NCBI GenBank assembly: GCA_029721515.1
Contig: CM056563.1
Location: 13,395,454 to 13,459,453 of the forward strand
Reading direction: 5' to 3'
Source of the DNA: Synanceia verrucosa
Taxonomy: Eukaryota > Chordata > Actinopteri > Perciformes > Synanceiidae
DNA length: 64,000 nucleotides
The notes beneath the pieces are model-generated. The model saw only the letters and a program-made list of their open reading frames with translations. It had not been told where the DNA came from and searched no databases. This document shows, piece after piece, positions 1 through 13,000 of the stretch (position 1 is its first letter; the number at the start of each line of letters is the position of its first letter). The position numbers and the translations under genes were made by a program.

Positions 1-543
1 AATCCAAACGCAGAAATGAAGACAGAAAAACAGAAGGAATAAAGTGATTATTATTATTATTATTATTAGTAGTAGTAGTAGTAGTAGCAGTAGTATTACA
101 CAATACAGGAGTGTTACACTGTGATTGCACTATTACACAAACATCAGCAGCCCTGCAGCTCTTTGAGGGACTGGTCCATCCTGTGTTGTATGAGCAACCC
201 CCTCAGTGCTATTGGCCCACTACTAAAATATCCTTATCGACTTTTATACTATTGGTGAATAGGAAGGAAAAAAAACACCCTGACACACACCTTCCTTGTT
301 AATATTGATAAGCTGGCAATTCGTTTTTGAAATGGCTTCAGTGTGAACTGAGAACATACAAATAAGCTGCACGTTATTGTAACATTACTGTCAGCTAATG
401 TGAAGCGATACAGTGTGGCTAAACTAGCTCTTGTCTGTAGCAGCTAGCGGACCTTATCGTGGACTGCTGCGGTTTGCCTGTGCGTGTCATCACAACAACT
501 AGAACAGCCTGAAATTTAGCATCATTACGAGGCTGGCACAGAG
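1..543. other. Upstream flank and 5' UTR of GTPBP1
   Basis: No gene is seen before the GTPBP1 start codon. Positions about 47-95 are a compound trinucleotide microsatellite, (TTA)n followed by (GTA)n. The last 150-200 bases before the ATG at 544 are richer in CpG and presumably hold the 5' UTR and core promoter. I cannot fix a transcription start, and no TATA box stands out. Confidence 0.5.
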
Positions 544-3500
544 ATGGCGTCAATAGCAGCGACCCATGAGCCAGCTATAAACCCGGGCTCCATACCTCTG
601 GCCGATGCTTTAGTCCCAGCGAGCATATTTGCTCCAGACCGGGGAGGATGTAGCGACGACGCCGGGGACGAGTGCTTCGATGACGGGGACATGATTAACG
701 GCGAGCCCGAGGGCCGCGGTGTTGACTTCACCAACAAGGTAAAACTAGGCCCCGGTTAATATGGCGCTGCTAAGCTAACATTAGCTGCTCCTGGGAATGA
801 ATGAATGGAAAAAGCTATGCGTATATATGCATGCATTATAGCTATGTTATTACTAAACGCATACTGTAACTACCAAGTAATGTTACCTTTAGTAACACCA
901 CCGAAAATTATACATGACTGACTCCCTGGGCTGAGGATATTGGTTTTGCTGATGTTAAATTAGCTAGTTGTGGCTAACACTAACCCCAGCTGATGCTCCT
1001 CCAGCTCGTAAGCTAACGCTAACATTAGTTGCTTTTTAAGCACTTTGCACCATGTTACAACAACGGGCCTCAAGCTAACCATTTCTGGTGATGATGTTAC
1101 TGTCCAGAAACATAGCACTGACACGACATATTGACACGACAATAAAAACACACTGATGAAACAGAAAAAGATAATGGTCAGGTTAGCCCGCTGGACCATT
1201 AGCAGCATAAATGTCTGTATGAGTGATAAAAAGAAAAGAGCATCAGGCTGCAGACCTGTTTTGAATTATTCAAAGTAGCTTTTAAGTATTTATAGCTGTC
1301 AGATATTTTGTTTACTCTGTGATAAAGTGATGTAAACATGCATGGGAGTGACAGCAGTCAGGTTTGTGTCAAATTACAATGGTGTTACATTTCCTGTGAG
1401 AGGATTACACAGGGTTGCGTCAGGTAGGCAGTCCCTTGCTCACCTTTGTCAGTTTTATTGGCGTGTGTCTTCCTCTGTTAAATGATATTTATAATATACT
1501 TCATATAGTAGCCTATAATTAAGCATGAACATTTCAAGCAAGTCCAATTGACTCTCTCTTTAGCTCTTTACATATATTTTAAGGTCATACTGCCAAAACC
1601 AATTTAAATCTTTTGTTGAATTTGTAATGCATTGTGGCGAAAGAAGTCTGTAAAACTACGAGCAAAGTACAAATTGTTCTTCCACCTGCACTTCCTGCTC
1701 TTCCTCGTATGAATTTCACATTTTCCTTCCTTTAATCTTGCAACTGTTTGGATACAGCACTTGTTTTTTTGTTTTTTTTTTACATCTATTATAGGACAAC
1801 CATCCAGCTTGGGTCATATCTTTAATAAATCTCTGTTTCCCTCTTCTCTACCACGTGCACAAACCCAAAAGCTGGCACTCGTCAGCCCAAATGGAGAGCA
1901 GTATGACTCGTTACTTCGCCAGTTACGGGACAGGATGGAAGAGGGTTGTGGAGAAACCATCTATGTGGTTGGGATGGGCTCAGGTGAGAAAACATACTTT
2001 TCCTCCTTATTCTATCAGTCAATCTCTGCAAAATCAGTTAAGAAAACCTGGACTGCTTGTTGAATTGTGTACTAACTTCTCGCTCTTCTGACAGACGGTG
2101 GTGACTGGGGTCTGGATGAGAAGGATATGGAGGCTTCAGCAGCCACGGTGCGCTCTATGTGTGAGCAAGTGGATGCTGACCTCATTACACTCCGAGAGCG
2201 TAATGAGACTGCTGGTTTGGTACGGGACTATCTGATCCGCCGCCGTGTGGGTGAGCTGGACTTCCTGGAGGTCAGGTAAGTTATAAGAGATCTGAATAAT
2301 GAAAAAGGGCTCATAGTCACAGTCTAAACAGTTGTTGTGCATTTGTGGTGATATTTTAATACTCCTCCGTCCTTCAGGGTTGCAGTCGTGGGTAATGTGG
2401 ATGCTGGTAAGAGTACTCTGCTGGGAGTGTTGACGCACGGAGAGCTGGACAATGGCAGGGGCTTTGCTCGCCAAAAGCTCTTCAGACACAAACATGAGAT
2501 GGAGAGTGGCAGGACCAGCAGCGTGGGCAATGATATCCTGGGGTTTGACCAAGAGGGACAGGTGAGAGGTGGAGAAAGAGAAACTAATGGGAATGTAGTC
2601 TTGAAAGCATTATAAGGAGCAAAGGGAATGCAGAGGATTGCATCTAGAAAAAGAGAAGTGAATGTAGTGGGAGCAGACAAGTGCAGCATTTAATGTCACC
2701 TATAGTAGAGCCATAAATGCATCATAATGTTGGAGTTTAGGTATTCTTCCTCAGGGAGTTTTCATCAATATTGAGCTCTGGTTATTTAGTCAACCGCCAT
2801 TTAAAGCACTTGACAGCATCCCTCAGAAACCAGGAGAGAGAATGAGTATGACCTTATTGTGAAGCAGCACATGGAGGTGGAAGCAGTGTGAAAGATTTGG
2901 ATAGAAGCACTCCTGTCTGTCTGGTCCTAGGTGGTGAACAAGCCAGATAGTCATGGAGGAAGTCTGGACTGGACCAAAATCTGTGAGAAGTCCTCTAAGG
3001 TCATTACCTTCATAGACCTGGCTGGCCATGAAAAATACCTCAAGACCACCGTGTTTGGGATGACTGGACATCTGCCTGACTTCTGCATGCTCATGGTGAG
3101 AAGGGGAAAGTCAGGAGAGAGGATGTTTAATCGATGGAAATGACCCCTTTTCCCTGTTTCTTTTGTTAAATTGTAGACAAAGTTTTCCCTCTCTGTGTGC
3201 CTCACCAGGTGGGCAGTAATGCAGGTATCGTAGGGATGACCAAAGAGCACCTGGGCCTGGCCTTAGCCCTGAATGTGCCTGTGTTTGTAGTGGTGACCAA
3301 GATCGACATGTGTCCAGCCAACATCCTGCAAGGTCAGTCCCTTTTTATAACCCCAACTATGTTAATCTCTTACACTAGAAAACACAGTGTAACAACTTAG
3401 GTAGCGCTTAATTATAATTTTATATGTAGTCTGGCTGCACTTGGCAACAAATCATATAAAGTCCCTATCAGGCGATGTGCCTTAATTCTTGTGGTCTCAC

Positions 3501-6500
3501 TTTGCTCAAAACAGAGACACTGAAGCTGCTCCAGAGGTTACTGAAGTCCCCCGGCTGTAGGAAGATCCCAGTCCTGGTGCAGAACACTGACGATGTCATA
3601 GTCACAGCTTCAAACTTCAGTTCAGAAAGGTACTAACTGTTTTTGTTATGAATACTTTCACACAGAACTTGAATATTATACAGCGGAAAAACAACACTTT
3701 CTTTCTGGCTAGAGGTCTATTTTCAGATTTACTGCGAACAAATGTATCAACCAGTTGCTTATACAGTATTGATGAAATAACAGCACAGAGGCACGATAGT
3801 CCGAACCAGGACAGCCCAGATCAGATCCACTCTTAGGTTTCACAATAAAAGCCTTAGCCATATCATATTCACAGGCAGGTATTTTGCATTTTCAATGGCT
3901 TGTAAGAGTGAAGGTTAATCTTTGTGTCCCCAGGATGTGCCCCATCTTTCAGATCTCCAATGTAACTGGAGAGAACATGGACCTGCTCAAGATGTTCCTC
4001 AACCTGCTCTCCTCCAGGACGTCTTACAGAGACGACCAGCCTGCTGAGTTCCAGATAGACGACACCTACTCTGTACCGGTACTCTGACTAGTGGCAAACT
4101 CTTATCACTAACTATACGAATTATTTTATTAGTATTATCATACAGGTACTGATCTCACTAAATCCAAACCACCACTTGTGTCCTGTTTGTGTCTCAGGGA
4201 GTAGGAACAGTAGTATCAGGGACTACTTTACGTGGACTCATACGTCTAAACGATACAATGCTATTAGGACCAGACCCCTTGGGCAGCTTCATCCCCATCG
4301 CCGTCAAATCAATCCACCGCAAGAGGATGCCTGTGAAGGAGGTCAGAGGTGGCCAGACTGCCTCATTTGCTCTTAAAAAGGTAGGAAGGGGAAATATTGC
4401 ATTTCCTGGCTGCTGAATTTGTGTACAGTATTTTTAGGGAACGTTCTGCATCACCAGCATGGTCACATGTATGGTTATTACCTGGTTTCTTCAGTCTGTC
4501 TTATGACTCGCCACTGATCCAACACATAAACTCTGAAGAAATGATGGCAGCGATAAATGAACATTTCTTTGTCCCTCTGTCATCTTTACCCTCCGATCAC
4601 ACAACTCTTTGTATAGATTAAGCGTTCGTCAATAAGGAAAGGCATGGTGATGGTTTCCCCGAGGCTGTGCCCACAGGCCACTTGGGAGTTTGAGGCTGAA
4701 ATCCTGGTGCTGCATCATCCCACCACGATATCCCCTAGATACCAGGCCATGGGTGGGTAATAGTAAGACACACTGAAGGATAAATGCATATAGTATGTGT
4801 TTTAGAGATTTACTGTTGCCTTTGCAATAAGCATGAGCTCATTTTTCCTGTTTCCTGACCCTCCCAGTCCACTGTGGCAGCATAAGGCAGACAGCCACCA
4901 TCTTGTCCATGAACAGGGACTGCTTACGAACGGGGGACAAGGCTTCGGTCCACTTCCGCTTCATCAAAACCCCAGAGTACCTGCACTGTGACCAGAGGCT
5001 GGTGTTCAGGGAGGGACGCACCAAGGCTGTGGGTACCATCACTAAGGTAACAGCCCTCTGGAAGATCAGGGACTCATGCTCACACTGGGATGTGATCAAC
5101 TTGATGAGTGGTAGGGCCATAGAAATGGGAAAACGTTCAAAGAGGTTTGTTTTCCACATTACAATGACTTTCCATAAAGCCTTATTTATTAAACGGAGTG
5201 ATTTTCAGTACAATTTCTGTGATGCTGACAGCCATTCCCACAGGATAAGAGCAGAAAATAGCAGCTCCATTCCCACAACAGCATTTGCATAATTATATGC
5301 TATATAATGAGGCATTTAAGAGTATGTTCACTCTTTGAGTGTCAGCTGTTTTTCAAATCAAAAGTGCCTTGTGCCAATGATTTTGTCCATTTTGAGTCAT
5401 GTTTCTAGATCCACAGAATATTTTGTGCTATGTCTCTGAAAACACTGAATAGATCAAATGAAAGAAGAGACTCTATTTCATCATGAAAACAACATTTCTT
5501 TTTTACCATATTCTGTTCTCGTTTTGTGTGGAGGAGAGTAGAGGCCACTTTCACCAGAATCGCCACTTTTTGTCCAGAATCTGTTTTGCTCTCTAATCGC
5601 AATTGTCTCCACTTCCTGCTTTGATCTCTGTGGCTTATATTAACTCTTTATGGCCCGACTACAAATCACAGAAGCCCCAACATTACTCACAGGCTGCAGG
5701 AGACTGCAATCAGCGACCCGCTGCCGAAAAAAAGGAAAGACGAGTATACTTGTTTATGGCACTCGAGTGTTCTATTTTAAAGGACGAACATACTTTGGCA
5801 CTGAAAGACCAGGAGAAAAATAGTGAAAATATTTCTAGAAAATATGAGTAATAATTGTAGGAAAGGGTTTAAGCGGTGCTGGATTTGCTCCTTTTTTCTT
5901 GTTGAGACTCTTATATTGACTCGTGTTCTTTTCAGCTGTTGCAGTCCACCAACAATTTACCATCAAATTCCAAACCTCCACAAATCAAAATGCAGTCTAC
6001 AAAGAAGGCACCGCTGCGAAAAGATGACAGCACCATGGCGGCTGGCGATGATGCGGCGACGATAGCACAGGCAGCCGGCCCAAACACGACACAACCGGTG
6101 AGCAAGTCAATAAAACGTTTCTTTCTAGTGTGGTAGAGTTTCTGTGGCTTGCACACCTCTTTCCTCGTATCTGCTAACCTAACACTGCTGCTCTTTCCTA
6201 ACTTGTTAACTGCTGTGTCCTCCCTGTCTTTTCTATATATCAATACTCAATACATCCTGCTCTGATTTTGTCTCCTCTTTAACTGTTGTTCTATGTCACT
6301 CCCTCACTCTCTCCTCCCTCTTTTGCTTGCGTGGCTGGCTTCCTAAGGGAGAGGGAGATGAAGACCCTCAGATAAAAGAGGGCAACAAAGAGAACAAGGT
6401 AAAACAGGTCAACTGAAAACAAACAAGAGCAGTGGAGAACTCAGGGAAAAGGGGGAGATTTTTTATTAAGCCAGATGAGTTCACAGCCTGGTCGTCTTGA

Positions 6501-6657
6501 TACGTTTAGAGTAAGTAAGCCGTATATCTCTCCTTTTCAGCCAAAGTCTGGAGGAGGTGGGAGGAGAAGGGGTGGACAGAGGCACAAAGGAAAAGGCCAG
6601 AACAGCAATGCCAACTCCACAGCAGCTCCCTCCTCATCAGGAGCAGGAGGCTCCTGA
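544..6657 (+). CDS. gtpbp1: GTP-binding protein 1, EF-Tu-like translational GTPase (14 coding exons)
   Basis: Coding exons: 544-738, 1872-1983, 2095-2275, 2378-2561, 2931-3095, 3209-3332, 3515-3629, 3934-4078, 4198-4380, 4617-4752, 4868-5046, 5936-6097, 6348-6398, 6541-6657. All junctions are GT-AG, frames join cleanly and the sum is 2049 nt (682 aa; human is about 669). The P-loop GNVDAGKS is at residues 168-175, the G3 motif DLAGH at 253-257 and the G4 motif TKID at 309-312. EF-Tu-like beta-barrel domains follow (GVGTVVSGTTLRG, later GDKA.VHFRF). The tail is rich in Gly, Arg and Lys (GGGGRRRGGQRHKGKG). The family is cytoplasmic and has been linked to translation elongation, ribosome rescue and exosome-mediated mRNA decay. 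The start ATGGCG has a good Kozak context and matches the acidic vertebrate N-terminus. GTPBP2 was considered, but the N- and C-termini and the core sequence fit GTPBP1. Confidence 0.97.
739..1871 (+). other. gtpbp1: GTPBP1 intron 1
   Basis: This is the longest intron of the gene, running from GTAAAA to an acceptor ending AAAAG. It contains short AT-rich stretches and a T-run near 1763-1780. I see no coding or RNA gene in it. Confidence 0.7.
5047..5935 (+). other. gtpbp1: GTPBP1 intron 11
   Basis: The 889-base intron lies between the exon ending GTITK and the exon opening LLQSTNN. No coding signal or recognisable repeat is seen. The acceptor is preceded by a T/C-rich tract. Confidence 0.7.
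6348..6398 (+). CDS. gtpbp1: GTPBP1 51-nt acidic mini-exon (possible cassette)
   Basis: This small in-frame exon encodes 17 residues, GEGDEDPQIKEGNKENK. It has an AG acceptor and a GTAAAA donor, and is placed just before the last exon. Being 51 nt and phase 0 on both sides, it can be skipped without changing frame. It falls in the variable tail, where vertebrate GTPBP1 proteins differ most. Confidence 0.7.
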
Positions 6658-8885
6658 ACTGGCCTCCTGTTCCCTGGAAACCTCCCTCTCTGCTGTCACT
6701 CCACCAAGTGTCTTCATTCCACAAACCATGACGGATACAGATGTTTGGAGCAGTCTTATCACTCCTTACCCTTTTTATTATTGTTTTTAAGGAGAGAACA
6801 CAAAAGGGTACGTCCCAAACCAAAATACACCCCCTCCATGCATTTTAATGTCAGCTGCCTTTACTGTTTTGAGTGGTCGGTGTGATGTGAAGCTTTTTGA
6901 GGTTAGCCTCACTCAGGATGATGAGTTATTTAATGTGATCCATGTTTTTTACGCTTCAGTCCTCTGGCTCTATGTCAGTGGCAGGGAGGGAGGCTAAACC
7001 GAAAAACAAGGGTCCAGTACCAATATGAGCAGCTATAGGTGGAACCCTCCCCCATGCATTCCCTGTGTATTTGCGATGAAAAACAACTTCCTGTACTATT
7101 TATACTGCGTATGTAAGTTAGCTGTTAGTTGTGCTCTGATTGGAATGATGCCATTGTACAAAACGTATGCAAATCATAAATGAATGTAGCAGAGGGCACA
7201 TAGTGATTTCAAATTCTAGATATATGGAAAATATAAGCGGTTGCATTTTATAGTTGTCAGTTATTTATTTGGCATACATGCAGAAGGTTTCGCTCTTGAA
7301 TGGTTCTAGATCTTTTGACCTACTCTCACTCTCAGCAGTATCTGTCAGTCAGCTATGTTACCAACCTTATACAAATAGTGTTAGTACAAACAAACACAGC
7401 ACATACTCTCATCACTCCAGTAGTTGCTCATGATTATTAAGACATGCAGTACTCGCAGTGCTATTGTAACTCCAGTACCTCATGCGTTATGGCCTGTTGC
7501 TGTTAACACATTGTGACATTTTAAAAACACTTTGCCACAAAAAACCTGACCAATAAACAGTCTTCACTACACTTTGCAACAGTGTTTCAACTTCTTTATA
7601 AGTGTGCATTTCCCCCCCAAATTACATAAAAAAATCTTAATACTATGTATTTCATTTGTTAGAGTGAAAAAAATATTGTAATTTGAGAGGGGAACAGGTT
7701 TGTTTTGAATATATTTACTGTGTTCTTTCCAATAGTGTCATTGAATCATCTCATCAGTTCCACATGTCACAGTCTGGAGCCGACTGGACATTCTTGATAA
7801 TGGAAATAATGTGCTTAACACAGGCTACAGTAGCTATGATCATGTAAAACCAAGTTGATTGAACAGTGAACAATGCAAGTCCTAAATAATTCTAAAAGAA
7901 AACGGGACAGGACATCTTGCAGTCCACCATTAATCAAGAACGGTCAACAATTTAAATACATAAACCATAATTTCCCTGTTTTCTATTGTCTGTGCAGCTG
8001 TTCCCTACTGTGCATACGACAATAAACACTTCAATCTTGAAGCTGGAAGTTGGAACTAAGAAAGAAATATGATAATGTATCGAGTAAAAATGATGAAAGT
8101 CCTATGTTGAATTGCTTTAACCTGCAAGGGCTCATTTAGTCACAAGCAAAATGTGTTTATATACAAAAACATTACACATAATCTGTAACATTTATTTACT
8201 ATAGATTGTAACACAAAATGTATTTATCTGCTTTATTTACACAATGTCACTACCACTGTTCAGGTAGCACATGTACCCATAGTCTTGTATAACAACTTGA
8301 AAAGGCTTTACTTGGTATGTGCAACATTAGTATTTGATGAAATAGTTTATGGAATTCGTGATCACTGAGGTAAGCAGCATTCCTCTCAGAAAATAATTTG
8401 TAACTCTACAGCTCCATGTTTATGAATGTTCTGTTTCAGAAATTTACAGGGTAATGTAGAATTTAGACCATGTTAAAAAGGTCCAGTGTACATTTCACTC
8501 CTGCACATAACATGCACTCAGGTTGCCATGACGTGCTGAATGGTCAGAGCAGTGAGTACTGAAGAAATACTCACTGTTAGGACACATTAAGTACTCCAGT
8601 ACTTCCATGGGTACAGACTGTTCTGTAGTACAGAGTATTTCACTAGCATATACAGATTTCACCATGTAGTGCCACCTCCTACACTGTGAATTCAAATAAA
8701 GCATGTGCCTCAATGCACACAAGCTTCAGCGTATAAACTGGTCGACCTTTGTCCAGTGCTGAAAGGTGACATGATAGAGAACGGTCACTTACTGTAGCAG
8801 ACAACTGTGTCTAATTTATACTTGACAATCTGTGAGACACTAAATATGACACACAGGAGGGACTAGAATTTATGTTTTTCTGTGT
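6658..8885. other. Convergent 3' UTR interval between GTPBP1 and SGSM3
   Basis: The two genes point at each other and their stop codons are 2.2 kb apart. Plus-strand AATAAA signals occur near 7552 and 8021; minus-strand ones (seen as TTTATT) lie near 8191 and 8233. If the distal signals are used, the mature transcripts approach or overlap around 8.0-8.3 kb. The sequence around 8010-8045 resembles the 3' end of dispersed teleost retroelements, so that AATAAA could be repeat-derived. No coding ORF of note is present. Confidence 0.6.
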
Positions 8886-10044
8886 CTAGCCGTCAATGTC
8901 CCAGCTGAAGAGATGATGTTTCACCAGCATGTCTTGCACTCCCTCTTTCAGTGGCCTCTGCTCCTTCTCCTGGAAGAGAAAGACAATGTGGAGAGCTTTT
9001 ACCTGAAAACAAAATCACCACCACTGCATCTGTATATTACACTTCTGATCAAAGAGTACCAGTTTTATAGCACTTTGTCTTTGACACACGATGCAAACAA
9101 AAAAAACAAACAAAAAAAAAACCATCATGACTGAAGTGTGGCGAGAAGTGAAAAACAATCTGAAGGGACAGCACAGTAAGTTGAGAATCTTTTTGGCTCA
9201 CCTCTTTCTTGTCAGGTAGCTCACAGTCTTGGGAGAGGCTGAAGGCAAACTTTGATAGGACCCTAAAGAGATAACAGTAGACTCGTCTTCAGTTACTTCA
9301 CTTTGTTCACATTGATGCGCACATTATTTTTTCTATTGCCGCTACAGTACTTGATATTGTCAGCAAACTTCATGAATTCTGTTGTGAGTGTGTCAGCCAG
9401 CTTATCTTATTTTAACCCCTCCTGGTTGTTTGATCAGAGTCTCCACTATGAACGCTCTCTCAGAGACACACGAATAGAATCAAAACAAGCTGTAAACGTA
9501 AAAAGTGTTTCTTACCTGAGCTCACACTTGATCTGCACCCATCCAGGACTGCGAAGGAATGACCATGGATGATACCATTTTTCTACAGCAGCCATGCTGG
9601 AGCAAAGCACCTCCAGCCATAGGTGCAGCACCTGCTCACTGGTGGAGGAGAGGCATGGTAAGAACAAAACACTCTAAGAGTGACTGTTAAAGGTTACAGT
9701 GAGTTGTATTTGGTGACACCAAGCTGAATACCCCTCACTCCTCCCTTTCCAAGATGGCAGCTGACAGTAGCACAGGTTTGCTCTCTGCGGTTCTTGTTAC
9801 TACAGTTTCGAGAGTGTGTTCAGAAAACTACAGTGGCCCCTTGTTCCTTCTGGGCTACTCTGTATAAACATGGCGCACTCAGTGAGGAGGATCACTTCCT
9901 ATGTAGGAATGATGAGCTCATTCTAAGCTGACAGTTACAGTGAGTCTCAGTATACACTGTTGTTGAAACAGTTGTCCCAAATAGATCCCACCAAAATACT
10001 TCACACTGCACCTTTAACCCATCATCTGTGGATTTGACCATGTG

Positions 10045-10089
<45 letters not shown>

Positions 10090-13000
10090 TTGAGCACTCA
10101 CTTCAGGCCGACGCAGACAAGAGACCTAAACTTGACGTCCATCTGAGCGTGGGCTGTGTCGTGGCTCATGTTGACTGACTGCACTGCCTAGAAGCAACAG
10201 ATAGAGGGCGCTCATGCACTTCTTCCTAACACTCATTCCTATTAAGAAACATTGTTGGAAGCCTGGCCAAACCTTTCATATTGCTAAAATAACTGAAAAA
10301 AATAGGCACTGTACATTAAGAGAAATAAAACAAAAAGTACAGTTTATGTTTTGTTTTTTTTTATATAAAAGAAGAAGACATAATTGCTTACCCTGTATAG
10401 TAGCTCCTCTGGTGTTAGAACCTTCCCGTCTTCATCTAACCTGGTAAATACCAGAAAAGAACAAGCTGAAAGTGGATTCCTCATTCCTCTGAGCACATTC
10501 CAGGTCATATAGACAGTAACCATCATGTTTAAACATATAATTTAAACCTGGTGAGTTTCTATCCGAGTCTCATGACACTTTCTTGCAAATGAATGTGGAG
10601 AGTTTTGGATGGATCTGGCCATCAAAACACTGACATGTGAATATAAGCCCCAGCAGCCATGTTAAATGTCACTGTGAACAGAAAGTCTGATGACACAAAT
10701 AAGACACAGAGATGGTTTTACCTGTAGGTTTTACACAGCACCAGTCTGGAGTACACAGAGTTGAAGTCCCTTTCTACCTCTCTGCTGGCTGCCTGAGAGA
10801 GAACACGGAGACAAAGATTAATTAAGTGATCTGGTGCAATATTTAAAAAAAGTAAATAAAAGTCACTCCTACCTCTTCTATGAATAACCAAGGATGACAA
10901 GGCCCTCCCAGTATAGACGGCTTCTTGAGACCATGCTGAAAAATGGCCTTCAGGGCCGGACACAGTGTGCCCCGGGCCAGGTCTGTCACTGCCTCTGTCA
11001 CAGAGTCATCACCTGCTAGAGAGTACTGGGAACAGAAGCAAAAATCCCTGTTTAGGACACAGAATTAATAATCAGGGAATTTGAAGGGGGATATGAGTGA
11101 ATAAAGATTAAGATATACCATACCTCTTTGCTTCTTTCATCTAAGATCTCCACAAACTTAGCTGGAAACCAACCTGTTACAAAGAGCCACAACAAGTTTG
11201 TATCAAATGAGTCGTAAAACACATCCAAAAAAACAGTTATTTTTGATTCATGAGCACACACCTCTGAGACCGTTGAGCTCTCCAACCCAACAGTGTTCAT
11301 CCCTCTGTGAGATGACCTGAAGGAGAAAAACACAGCTGTGTAAGAGTCACAGGTGAGGAGGGTGGGTACAGTGTAGTGTTGTTGTTTGTGAGTGTCAGGA
11401 CTCACAGTGATGATGTCATTCTTCCTGAAGCCCAGCTCATCGTCATCATGACGCTCAAAGTCGAGCAGAGCCTTTGCCCGTCTCCGTCGGTTACGAGACA
11501 CTACAAGAAAGTTTTCATGATCTCGCTGGTGGCTCTCCATGGAGTAGTCAGGGGTCAGGTCCTGGAGAAACAAGATGGGCGGAGTCAGGTCAGGATGAAT
11601 GGCGGTGCTGAACTGAAAGCTAAAACATGATGGTATTATATAGTGAACTAAGTACCAGACCATGTCGTGTGACACGCCTCCCTTTAGGCTGCTCTTATTT
11701 TATCTGACTCACTGTCTACAACAGGACATAAAGTCCAGTGTTCCTGTGCTGTAGTGTATGAACTCACAGTGCTGGAGTGACGGGGGTCCAGACAGTGGAA
11801 GTGCTCTGCAGTGCGAGCTATGGCCTCTCTCAAGGCTGCCACCAGCTCCGTCTGCTTTATGTTTTTGGATTTGAGGGCTTCAGCCTCATCCTCCCCAAAC
11901 AGCAGGGAGCTCAGGGTGGACTTCCTGCGCAGGGACTGTCTCCTCACCACCTGAACACATACCAGAAAAAAATGATACATATATATATATATTCTTTTAC
12001 AATTTTTCGATAAAATTTCAGGATTTATTTAAGGACTGACCTTGTTTAGATTGGTATTATGTGTTGTGTTGTTTCCATTGTTGAGCTGCGCCTGTTCATT
12101 TAGGATGTAGGCCAGGTGCTTGTGCCGGTGAGCCTCCAGTGTTTCCTGGGACAGAGTCCCTGCTAGCCTCATAGCCTCCCCAAGGACTGCAGGCCCATCT
12201 CTCAGCTGGCTTGGTAAGTCCGACAGAGTATTAAAAATGGATGCAGAGTTCTCTGATGACACAAGCTCCTCCTCCTGAGGTCAGACAGTACATTTCACAA
12301 GGATCAATACTCAACATAAACAGTCTTTATTAATAGTAGGAGTAGTTGGTGAATATAATATGTGGGGCACAAAGTCAAAGACAAATTTGAGTGGTTGGTG
12401 GAGTAGAACAGCACTACATTCAGTAAAACTGGTCCATCTATTTTCAAAGACACAGGACCAGGAGTCAAGACACAGGTGGTGCAGTGCAAGTACCTTGATC
12501 TTGAGCATGCCCAGTGTGACCTGGAAAAGCACCAGTGAGCCCTGGTAGAAAAGTAGGTCCCAGATCCTCAGGAGCAGGCGGATGTCCACCACACTGGCAA
12601 ATGATGTCAGGAACCAATGCAGTGTGATCAGTGACAACTCTGGATGCATTGGAAAGAGGGGGGGTTACATGTTATATACAATATACAGGTTAAACACATT
12701 TCACACACAAACTGATTCAGAGGATGTCATTCACCAACAACCGTCTGTTCTTTTTTTAAAATGTATTAGTGCACAGCAGAGAGCTGACAGGTGGTGGGTG
12801 ATCTTACCAATGTCATGCTCCTGCAGAAGCCGGTCGAGGGCTGGCAGATACTGTACAATGAGCTGGCGGAGAACCCTCTGGTCCGTTTGGACGCCCAGCA
12901 GAGTGGAGGAAAAGTAGGATGGAGGAAGGAGGTCTTCGATCAGGGCACACATCATCCACAGCACATCCTCCTCCTCAAGAAAGAGCAGCAGACAAGAAAC

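Noticed and set aside
11052..11675. 207-codon minus-strand ORF
   Set aside because: It reads through three true SGSM3 exons and the introns between them; splicing at GT-AG sites restores the SH3 sequence.
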